The notes beneath the pieces were generated by a model, which saw only the letters and a list, made by a program, of their open reading frames with translations, was not told where the DNA came from and made no database searches. A stretch of 50,186 nucleotides of DNA from a bacterium (GTDB lineage Bacteria; Krumholzibacteriota; Krumholzibacteriia; LZORAL124-64-63): assembly GCA_016719645.1 (NCBI GenBank), contig JADJYS010000022.1:1-50186 (forward strand), read 5' to 3'. The translations under genes and the position numbers were made by a program. Shown piece by piece: positions 43,374 to 50,186 of the stretch (its first letter is position 1; every line of letters begins with the position of its first letter).

Positions 43374-44471
43374 TCAGCCCTGGCCGAAGCCCCGGCGGCG
43401 GTCGTAGACGCGCCCGTCGTCGTGGCAGCCGGCGCAGTCGGGCTTCTTGCCCATCCCCGCGGTGTGGCAATCCTCGCAGGACAGCTCCCCGTGGACGTCG
43501 TCCAGGGGCGCGCCCACCTTCGCGTGGTCGAAGCCGGCCCCCCAGCCCTGGGCGTGGCAGGACGAGCAGGTGCGGTCCTGGGCCACGTAGATGCTGCCGT
43601 CGCCGTGGCAGGCCCGGCACTGCAGCTTGCTGTGGTAGGACTGCAGCGGCCAGCCCGTCGACGCGTGGTCGAACAGGTCGGTGGCCTTGCGGCCGTGGCA
43701 CTCGCTGCAGTTCTGCTCGCCGTGGCACTGGTAGCAGGTGTCGTGGAGGTTGACCTTCTGCAGCTCGCCCATGGGGTGCGACTCGGCCCCGTGGGTGTGG
43801 CAGCGGGCGCAGCTCTGCTCCTTGTGGCAGCTCGAGCAGTTGAGCTCGTACTTCTCGGCGTGGTTGCGGTGGTGGAAGGGCACGACGTCGCCCGCGGCGT
43901 ACGAGGTCGAGAAGACGATCAGTTCCTTCATCTCGATGGGCTCGTAGTTGCTGTGCTCGCAGACGCCGGTGGCCTCGCCGCCGAGGCGCCCGCCCTGCTT
44001 CTTCTCGTGGCAGTTGGCGCACTTGGTGTCGCCGTCCCAGTCGTTGTGGCAGCCCAGGCACTGGCGGTGGTAGGCGCCCTTGAGGCCGGTCTGCTTCAGG
44101 GATTCGCCGTGGGCGCCCGCGGGGTGGCACTCGCGGCAGGCGGGGTGGGCCGAGTTGGGCGGCGAGTAGTGGTGGCAGGTCTCGCAGCCCTTGTCCATGG
44201 CCACCATCCGCGCGTGGGCGCGGTGCTGGAAGCGGACCGGGACGTAGAGGTCCTCGAGGTCGTCCAGGATCACCACGTCGGGGCCCTCGTCGGCCTTCAG
44301 CTTGGCGGTCTCGACGTGCCGCGGGCACTTCGCCTGCTTGAGGCAGGGGTCGGCCTTGCTGGGCTGCGCGCAGGCGTGGCACTGGGAGCAGTCGAGTCCC
44401 TGCTCCTGGCGGGCCAGGGACGGCGCCGCGGTCAGCAGCAGGGCGGCCAGCACGAGCAACGCGCTACGCAT
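43374..44471 (-). CDS. Periplasmic multiheme cytochrome c with 13 CxxCH sites
   Basis: The 365-residue protein has a Sec signal peptide (MRSALLVLAALLLTAAPSLA) and 13 CxxCH heme-binding motifs, from CSQCH near residue 28 to CAGCH near 345, with many extra His residues for bis-His ligation. A Cys-rich N terminus includes CPRH, which is not a heme motif. ATG 44471 overlaps the NrfD/HybB gene by 8 bases. It is probably the periplasmic electron-transfer subunit of the complex encoded with the next two genes. The pattern resembles Hmc/Qrc/Cbc-type quinone-cytochrome modules; the exact family is uncertain. Confidence 0.9.
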   Translation of the reverse strand: MRSALLVLAALLLTAAPSLARQEQGLDCSQCHACAQPSKADPCLKQAKCPRHVETAKLKADEGPDVVILDDLEDLYVPVRFQHRAHARMVAMDKGCETCHHYSPPNSAHPACRECHPAGAHGESLKQTGLKGAYHRQCLGCHNDWDGDTKCANCHEKKQGGRLGGEATGVCEHSNYEPIEMKELIVFSTSYAAGDVVPFHHRNHAEKYELNCSSCHKEQSCARCHTHGAESHPMGELQKVNLHDTCYQCHGEQNCSECHGRKATDLFDHASTGWPLQSYHSKLQCRACHGDGSIYVAQDRTCSSCHAQGWGAGFDHAKVGAPLDDVHGELSCEDCHTAGMGKKPDCAGCHDDGRVYDRRRGFGQG

Positions 44472-45702
44472 GGGGGGCCTCCTTCCCCGGCGGGGACGCC
44501 GGCGCTTCGACGTGCATCACCGGGAAATTCAAGACGACGAACCGGTAGGCGAAGATCAGGAACGCGATCAGGCCGGTGGTGATCGCCAGCTCGCCGACGT
44601 GCGGGAAGTAGTGCTTCGTCGCGTAGACGGGCCGGAAGGCGACCAGGAAGACGTCGATGCGGTTCATCACCACGCCGAAGATCACCAGCGTCGCGGCGGT
44701 GAACAGCAGCCGGGGCGAGCGGCGCACGCGCGAGCTGAAGAACATCAGGAACGGCAGCACGAAGCCGACGCCCATCTCGACCAGGAACACGCCCGACTGC
44801 CAGCTGCCGTCGGCCAGGCGGTACAGCTGCCCGCGCACGGCGAGGTCCATGGCCTTGGTGCTGATGAAGAAGAACAAGAGCACCGGCAGGATCTTCGACA
44901 GCGGCCCCAGGACTTCCATCTCGGGGCGGCGGCCGAAGGCGCGCGAGGCCAGCATGGACTCGAAGATCACCATGCACGGGCCCACGCAGAACGCCGACAG
45001 CAGGAACAGCAGCGGCAGCACCTGCGTCCACCACAGGGGGTGCATCTTGTAGGGGGCGATGACCATCAGGGCGCCCAGCGAGGACTGGTGCATGCAGGAC
45101 AGCACCACGCCCGCGATGATGAACACGGACATGATCCGCCCCAGCGTGCGGTCGAAGAGGCGCAGCAGGCCCTCGACGAACCCGTTCAGCGGGCGCAGGG
45201 CCCCGGGCAGGGCGACGCGGCCGCGGAAGCGCTCGGTCACCATGGGCAAAAACTCGATGTACAGCACCGTCAGGTAGAACATGACGCAGATGCCGACCTC
45301 GAACAGGACCGAGTGCCCCGACCACATCGACGGCACCATGGGGTGCCAGACGTTGTAGTAGCGGCCGAGGTCCGCCAGCAGGCCGATCACCACGACGGTG
45401 TAGCCCAGCATCGCGGTGATCAGGGCCGGCCGGACGATGGGCTCGAACTTCTCGCGGTGGAAGACGTGGGCCAGCGCCGCGGTGGTGAAGCCGCCGGCGG
45501 CCAGGGCCACGCCGCAGGCGATGTCGATGGCGATCCAGATGCCCCAGGGCCACTGGTTGTCGAGGTTGGTCACCGCGCCGATGCCCTTGGTGAAGCGCAC
45601 CGCGGCAAACACGAGGCCCACGGCCATCAGGGCCACCAGGACCCAGGTGCCGCGGGTGAAGAAGCGCATGCGGATCGGGGCGGCGTGGACGTGGCTACTC
45701 AT
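44464..45702 (-). CDS. NrfD/HybB-type membrane quinone-interacting subunit
   Basis: The 412-residue protein has about ten membrane helices. WPWGIWIAIDIACGVALAAG, FHREKFEPIVRPALITAMLG and the SCMHQSSLGALMVIAPYKMH-type segment match HybB/NrfD/PsrC proteins, which exchange electrons with quinones and bind no heme. It overlaps both neighbours by 8 bases, so the three are made as one complex. ATG 45702 is used. Confidence 0.92.
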   Translation of the reverse strand: MSSHVHAAPIRMRFFTRGTWVLVALMAVGLVFAAVRFTKGIGAVTNLDNQWPWGIWIAIDIACGVALAAGGFTTAALAHVFHREKFEPIVRPALITAMLGYTVVVIGLLADLGRYYNVWHPMVPSMWSGHSVLFEVGICVMFYLTVLYIEFLPMVTERFRGRVALPGALRPLNGFVEGLLRLFDRTLGRIMSVFIIAGVVLSCMHQSSLGALMVIAPYKMHPLWWTQVLPLLFLLSAFCVGPCMVIFESMLASRAFGRRPEMEVLGPLSKILPVLLFFFISTKAMDLAVRGQLYRLADGSWQSGVFLVEMGVGFVLPFLMFFSSRVRRSPRLLFTAATLVIFGVVMNRIDVFLVAFRPVYATKHYFPHVGELAITTGLIAFLIFAYRFVVLNFPVMHVEAPASPPGKEAPHA

Positions 45703-46597
45703 GGTGGTCCTCCCCCTTCGCCGCGGCGGCGACCTCGTCCTTGCGGCTGCCCAGCCACATCACCTGGGCCAGGGTCGCGTACAGGGCGACCGGCGCGATG
45801 AAGCGGCGGAAGATGCCGTGCTGGATGTTCTCGGTGATGCGGGCGGGCGACTGCTCGCCCAGCTCCGGGAAGCCCAGCGAGGTGAACGGCTGCCCGGCGA
45901 TGTAGAGCCAGGACGTGCCGCCGACCTCGTGCTCGCCGTAGACGTGGTCCACGTAGCGGCCCGGGTAGGCGCCGATGCGCTCGTGGGCCAGCGTCAGCAG
46001 CTCCTCGCGCTTGCCGTAGATCAGGCACTCCACCGGGCAGATCTCGACGCAGCCCGGCCGCTCGCCGCCCGAGATGCGCTCGACGCAGAAGGTGCACTTG
46101 CGCACCTCGGGCGAGAGCGCGTCCGCGTACTGGTAGGCGGGGATCTGGAAGGGGCAGGCCACCATGCAGTAGCGGCAGCCCATGCAGCGCCAGGGGTCGT
46201 ACTTCACGGCGCCGTTGGGCTGCTTCTCCAGGGCGGAGACCAGGCAGGCCGAGGCGCAGGCGGGGTCGTTGCAGTGCAGGCACTGCACCTTGGCCCAGAC
46301 GTTGCCCTCGCGGCCCTCGCGCGCCCACTGGTTCACGACGGTGAAGTTGCCGGCGTCGGGGCGGCGCATGGCCGCGAAGACGTCCTTGTTCTCGAACTCC
46401 TCCAGCGGCTGCACGGGCAGCTCGTTGACCTGGTTGCAGGCCCACTCGCACTTGCGGCAGCCGATGCAGGCCGTGGTGTCGACCAGGACGCCGAAGGCGT
46501 CCGGCGGGGCGTGGACGGCCGTGCTGGCCGAGGCGTCGGCGGCGGCGATGCCCACGCCGACCGCGCCGACCGTCTTGAGGAAGTCCCTGCGATCCAT
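45695..46597 (-). CDS. Tat-exported 4x[4Fe-4S] ferredoxin-like subunit (HybA-type)
   Basis: The 300-residue protein starts MDRRDFLKTVGAVGVGIAAA, a twin-arginine signal. Cys clusters follow the HybA/DmsB order: CIGCRKCEWAC, CLHCNDPACASAC, CMGCRYCMVACP and CTFC with CVEICPVEC, enough for four [4Fe-4S] centres. A C-terminal helix (FIAPVALYATLAQVMWLG) anchors it. It should face the periplasm and link the quinone subunit with the multiheme cytochrome. ATG 46597 is chosen because the Tat motif begins there. It is the first gene of the three. Confidence 0.92.
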   Translation of the reverse strand: MDRRDFLKTVGAVGVGIAAADASASTAVHAPPDAFGVLVDTTACIGCRKCEWACNQVNELPVQPLEEFENKDVFAAMRRPDAGNFTVVNQWAREGREGNVWAKVQCLHCNDPACASACLVSALEKQPNGAVKYDPWRCMGCRYCMVACPFQIPAYQYADALSPEVRKCTFCVERISGGERPGCVEICPVECLIYGKREELLTLAHERIGAYPGRYVDHVYGEHEVGGTSWLYIAGQPFTSLGFPELGEQSPARITENIQHGIFRRFIAPVALYATLAQVMWLGSRKDEVAAAAKGEDHHE

Positions 46598-46679
46598 GCC
46601 GGTCCCTTTCTGCTGTGAAACGGAGGCGGCCGATGTCCTCAGCGGGGCGGCCGCGTCCCGGCGAAAATGGCACACTGTC

Positions 46680-46707
46680 AATATGATAACAATCGTTTGT
46701 TGATCAA
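46680..46707 (-). promoter_or_regulatory. Possible promoter of the redox complex operon
   Basis: Minus-strand TTGATC (46702-46707) and CATATT (46680-46685) are 16 bases apart in an AT-rich part of the 263-base gap. TTGATCAA here is also a short palindrome. Weak evidence. Confidence 0.3.
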
Positions 46708-46860
46708 GGTTTTTTAACTGGAGGACGCGCGGCAGGAGCGGAAATCCGGGGGGTGGCGAAAATGGGCTTCAATTCCGTAATCTCAGGGGATTCGCGAGGT
46801 GCGAGTCTGTGCTAGGATCCTGGCATCGCCCAGCCATTGAAAACGCGGAGGCAAGATCCC

Positions 46861-47508
46861 ATGCCGCATCTGCATCCCCTGGCGCGGTCCCCTCGCCTGG
46901 CGCATGTCCTGCGCATCCTCGCGGTCCTGGCCTTCCTGGGCGCCATGGCCGGGGGGTGCTTCAACTCGGAGGACGTCCTGGTCCAGCCGGGGCCCGTGGT
47001 CTCGCAGTACCCCTTCCCCGACACGGCCGAGCAGCTGATGGCGAACGTGCGGGCCGCCTACGAGGACATGGACATCACCGAGTACGCGTTCACGCTGCAC
47101 GAGGACTTCGTCTTCCTGTTCTCGACGGAGTGCCTGATCGCTCCTGAGAGCGGGGCGTACTCGCGCGAAGAGGATCTGCTGCACACGGGGCGGCTGTTGA
47201 ACGGCGAGGCGGGGTACGACCAGGCCCACGACCGGGTCCTGGCGGCGGTGCGGGACATCGAGTTCGTGGAGTTCGAGAATCTGACGGGGTGGAGCGAGGT
47301 GGCGCCGGAGGAGCCGGGGTTTCCGGGGGGGATGAAGGCGATGTATGGCGTTTCGGTTGTGATGACGTTGGATACGGCGGATGAGAACTCTTATGGGATC
47401 GATGCGTTGCAGTTGTACTATGTGAAGCAGGAGGCAGAAACCGCGCCCGGAGGAGAATCGAGGTTGCGCTATTATCTTGTTGGGCAGAAGGATCTTGAAA
47501 GCGATTAA
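46861..47508 (+). CDS. Lipoprotein of unknown function
   Basis: The 215-residue protein has a signal peptide ending in LGAMAGGC (lipobox, Cys about 33), then FNSEDVLVQ. The mature domain carries AEQLMANVRAAYEDMDITEY and FTLHEDFVFLF, a pattern like NTF2/ketosteroid-isomerase-type folds in secreted lipoproteins; I would not name a function. ATG 46861 has GGAGG 9 bases upstream. From about 47330 the codons change to A/T-ending ones, unlike the first half, and the AT-richer LRR region begins just downstream. Confidence 0.7.
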   Translation: MPHLHPLARSPRLAHVLRILAVLAFLGAMAGGCFNSEDVLVQPGPVVSQYPFPDTAEQLMANVRAAYEDMDITEYAFTLHEDFVFLFSTECLIAPESGAYSREEDLLHTGRLLNGEAGYDQAHDRVLAAVRDIEFVEFENLTGWSEVAPEEPGFPGGMKAMYGVSVVMTLDTADENSYGIDALQLYYVKQEAETAPGGESRLRYYLVGQKDLESD

Positions 47509-47510
47509 GG

Positions 47511-49209
47511 TCAGCGGCGGCCTCCGTCACCGTTAGTGGGCGCATGGCGCGTTGTCCTTGACAGACGCCGACTTTCTAATTTTCCACCCTTCATATGCAT
47601 CATCGTTCGACACTGATCCAGTCGCTCATTATTGCTGATTTCGACGCGATCGACGCCCCCGTCGAGTTGCAGCATCGAGATATCGTATAACGAGTCGTTG
47701 CCAGCGATGTACACTTGTTCCTGGACTTCCCGCAAATTCTCCACACCGGCGAAAGTCCGAATGCTACGGCAGTTATAGACGCCCACACGCCGCTCGGAGG
47801 GTTTCAAATGCTGAAGTCCGTCCAACCGTCATCGTAAGCCGGCACAATTTTCGATCTGGAAGTAAAGACTGTCGCTAATTGCCGACAGTCCAATCAGGTC
47901 GGTCAGTTGAGAAAGATGTAGCAGTTCTAGTTTGCCGAGTTGCGGCAGATCCGGCAATCCCATGAGGTTTGTCAAACCTGAATTACTGGTCAGCTTCAGT
48001 TCTTGTAGCCCGGGCATCGAGGGTAAACCCTGGAGATCTTTCAGTTCGTCCAGGCCAAATAGACTCAGACGCCTCAGTTTCTTCAACTCCGGCAACCCGC
48101 GTATCGATTGCAAGCTATCACAATCATCAATTGAGAGCTCTTCTAGTCCAGCCAGTTGGGGAAATCCGACCATGTCGCTCAGACCAGCCACACGACTCAG
48201 CACCAACGATCGTAATCCCGGGCATATCGGACGGAAGCGAACGGGTTGCCAGGGCAGAGCAATTCTGGATGCGCAGGTCCCTGAGGTTCGTAACATCGGC
48301 AAGTGCGGACAGATCTCTGAGATTCGAACAACCCGCAATCTGCAATCCTTCAAGGTGATGTAGTGCATCTATACCGTCGAGAGACTCCATCTTCGGAAGG
48401 TCCATCAAATTGAGATAGCGGACATTGAGGGTATCCTGAAAGCTGCCGAACATCGCGAGATCGGGACAGGATGATAACTCAAGCGATCTAATCGCTGCCA
48501 CTCCGTGTAGGCTGTCGAGGGATAGCAACCCGGGCATCTCGCGGATCTGCAAGGTATTGAGATGCTGAAGACCTGGCAGTTCAATCGTGCAATTCAAAGC
48601 GGACATTTTCACTAATGCCATGAGTGATAAGTTCGGCATGTCACCGAGACCGCGGAAATCGATGACGTTGGTCAGTCCCGATATTCGCAGTTCTTCCACC
48701 CCGCGCAAATTGCACAGTCCACCCAGATCAGCCAATCTTGGCGATCCAGATATATCAACATATTTCGTTGCGGCCATCATCGGTGCGTTGTTGATATCGG
48801 ACAGTTCTGTATTTCCTCGACAGGCAAATTTGAATGCGATCTGCAAGTTGCTGAGGCCATCGAGATTGATCAGCTTCGGATTATCTACAATTGCCACCGA
48901 TCGTACCGAACAGTGCAGCCTGGCCAAGGGCGCAAGGCTTTCTAACGAGGCATTCTGGCCTATGTTGAGGTTTCCCGTTATGGATTCGAGGTCTGCCAGA
49001 GGCGTTAAGTCAACTATATCAGTACTCGCTCCTATCTGCAGATCTCCTGAGATTGCCGTGAGGCCGCGAAGATGGTCGACGTCCGATTGTGTACGCAATA
49101 TAATGGAATTGGGAACAACCAGATCAGGATTCTCGGCATGCATTCCCGCGCATCCACTGCACGTGATTGCTGCGGCTAGCAGGCAGGTTGAAATTGTGCG
49201 GAGCCTGAT
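47511..49209 (-). pseudogene. Leucine-rich/receptor-L-like lipoprotein, decayed (copy A)
   Basis: The frame runs from a lipoprotein-like leader (RLRTISTCLLAAAITCSGC, before the ATG at 49143) into about 20 LRR-like units such as LRGLTAISGDLQIGAST and LEGLQIAGCSNLRDLSALAD. The only codon in the right place for a start is ATC (49209), so the start looks lost, or the ATG at 49143 is used without a signal peptide. At about 48215 one base shifts the frame; the repeats continue (GLRSLVLSRVAGLSDMVGF, LEELSIDDCDSLQSIRGLPE) in another frame. At 47829-47831 an in-frame TGA replaces the Ser codon seen in copy B. The C-terminal part then continues (VENLREVQEQVYIAGNDSLY) to a stop at 47511. Base composition is near-balanced (27 of 60 G+C in 48781-48840 by count). 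Function unknown; receptor-L-like surface proteins are typical of some predatory or surface-attached bacteria. Confidence 0.7.
47594..48145 (-). repeat. Direct repeat, copy A (LRR C-terminal region)
   Basis: This segment aligns by eye along its length with 49644-50186, for example sharing TGCAGCATCGAGATATCGTA and GATGCTGAAGTCCGTCCAAC-type blocks, with many substitutions and small indels between the two. Confidence 0.75.
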
Positions 49210-49575
49210 GCTTTGGGTGATAAGAAAATAAGACTTGAAAGGAGAAGCCTAAATGTAACTCTCTGGCGTTACGCGTTCTGGAATACAGGCGGAGGAAACG
49301 TTTTACGCTAATTCGTTTTAGATCGCATTAACTGCTTTCCTGCGCTTCTCTATCTCGCTGAGAGCGTCACTGATTGTGTCCCTGCAGGCCAGGTGCGGGT
49401 TGAGGCGGCACTGGAGTGATTCCATGATAGTCGGGTGCGGTGAAATTTTCCTGCTCCGTCACGCGACTGGCTTAGGTGGCTTGATTGTATCACTGATGTC
49501 GATTGGGATCGAGCATATATTGGATTTTGATCATAAGAGGTTTCGTCCGTTGGCGGCTTGCCCGGCCCGACGAAA
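49210..49575. other. AT-rich spacer between the two LRR copies
   Basis: No gene, RNA or clear promoter is recognised here. A frame on the minus strand (49350-49655) is only the frameshifted tail of copy B running on. A possible leader or promoter for copy A must lie within it but is not identifiable. Confidence 0.5.
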
Positions 49576-49576
49576 A

Positions 49577-50186
49577 CTATACCCCCCGCTTTTCGACTGG
49601 CGTTTTTCTCGACAGTCGCCGACACCCCGATATTCCACCCCCGCATCTGCAACATCGTTCGGCATTGGTCGACGCCTCATTATTGTGGATCTTGACCAGA
49701 TCGTCAACCCGGTCGAGCTGCAGCATCGAGATATCGTATAACGAGCCATTGTCGGCGATGTACACGTGGTCCTGGACTTCGCGCAAGTTCTCCAAGCCTG
49801 CGAAAGACAGTATGCGCTGGCAATCATGGACGCTTAGGCTCTTGCAGGTCATCAGATGCTGAAGTCCGTCCAACGATCGTAAGCTATCACAATTCTCGAT
49901 ATGGAGGTTAAGGCTGTCGTTGACCGCCGTCACCCCCACTAGTTCAGTCAATCAAGAAGATGTACAAGTTCAGCTTGAAGAGTCGCGGCAGTTCCGGCAA
50001 TCCCCACGAGGTCGTTAAACCTGAATTACTGGATAGCTTCAGTTCGGTGTAGCCCGGGCATCGGAGTAGTCCCGGAGATCCATCAGATCGTCTAGGCCAT
50101 AAACTCCAAACGCCTCAGTTTCATTAATTCCGGCAACCGCGGATCGTTTTGCAGGCTATCATAATCAAATATTATGAGCTCTTCAA
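49577..50186 (-). pseudogene. Leucine-rich/receptor-L-like protein, decayed (copy B, continues beyond window)
   Basis: The readable C-terminal part (from about 49951) has IENCDSLRSLDGLQHLMTCK and LENLREVQDHVYIADNGSLY, paralogous to copy A. At about 49685 one base is missing relative to copy A (23 against 24 bases between GAG and CGAACG), so the true C terminus (RTMLQMRGWNIGVSATVEKN) is in another frame. Between about 49952 and 50186 the LRR units are cut by several stops and indels, for instance where copy A has CGATACGCGGGTTGCC and this copy CGATCCGCGGTTGCC. It looks more decayed than copy A. Its 5' part lies outside the window. Confidence 0.7.
49644..50186 (-). repeat. Direct repeat, copy B
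   Basis: Partner of 47594-48145 in the same orientation, about 2 kb apart. The pair suggests tandem duplication of an LRR gene followed by divergence. Confidence 0.75.

Noticed and set aside
46700..46708. TTGATCAA as an Fnr site before the redox operon
   Set aside because: Fnr sites need TTGAT-N4-ATCAA; here the halves abut without the spacer.
47511..50186. CRISPR array or short tandem repeat region
   Set aside because: The repetition is of long, diverged LRR coding units, not identical short repeats with spacers.

Overview
The window is high-GC DNA from a diderm (Gram-negative-type) bacterium, probably an uncultured lineage. Evidence for two membranes is an LptE-like lipoprotein, a beta-barrel porin, a capsule/polysaccharide export protein and several lipoprotein signals. 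The short primary-type sigma factor without region 1.1, RNase Y, and the gene order zapA / 6S RNA / rny suggest an FCB-like or deltaproteobacterium-like lineage (for example Krumholzibacteriota or Eisenbacteria). That placement is inference. Most genes are on the minus strand, with tight or 4-base-overlapping junctions.

Layout. Positions 1-2145 (+): end of a family 2 glycosyltransferase, surE, pcm, tRNA-Pro. Positions 2228-10778 (-): an acetate-permease-type cluster (DUF485 protein, ActP symporter, porin, a Cache-PAS-DUF294 sensor nucleotidyltransferase, a metallophosphoesterase), then a frameshifted membrane spermidine-synthase-like gene. Positions 11007-13455: LysM/LytM protein, apt, tRNA-Arg, an orphan PqqD-like protein and a small membrane protein. 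Positions 13565-16531 (-): holA, lptE and a sigma-54 response regulator. Positions 16630-21372 (-): a polysaccharide cluster (sugar transferase, frameshifted export protein, epimerase, UDP-sugar dehydrogenase) behind a near-consensus -24/-12 promoter.

Positions 21475-37660 (-) hold a long housekeeping block. In order of transcription it is tRNA-Val, thrS, infC (AUC start), rpmI, rplT, pheS, pheT, zapB, zapA, 6S RNA, rny, folD, ispA, dxs, nadK, recN, then tRNA-Arg. It joins translation, cell division, RNA decay, folate and isoprenoid supply, and DNA repair. Positions 37666-46597 (-): rpoD-type sigma factor, dnaK, two glycosyltransferases, tRNA-Leu, tRNA-Cys and a three-gene membrane redox complex (13-heme cytochrome c, NrfD/HybB-type quinone subunit, Tat-exported four-cluster Fe-S protein). 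Positions 46861-47508 (+): a lipoprotein of unknown function. Positions 47511-50186 (-): an AT-richer region with two decayed tandem leucine-rich/receptor-L-like lipoprotein genes; the second runs off the window.

The points most worth following are the sensor nucleotidyltransferase fused to Cache and PAS domains in the acetate-type transport cluster, the sigma-54 promoter in front of the polysaccharide genes with a sigma-54 activator encoded close by, and the decaying LRR repeat array. Several single-base lesions (near 2480, 18510, 48215 and 49685, plus a stop at 47829) could be real decay or assembly errors; sequence alone cannot decide.
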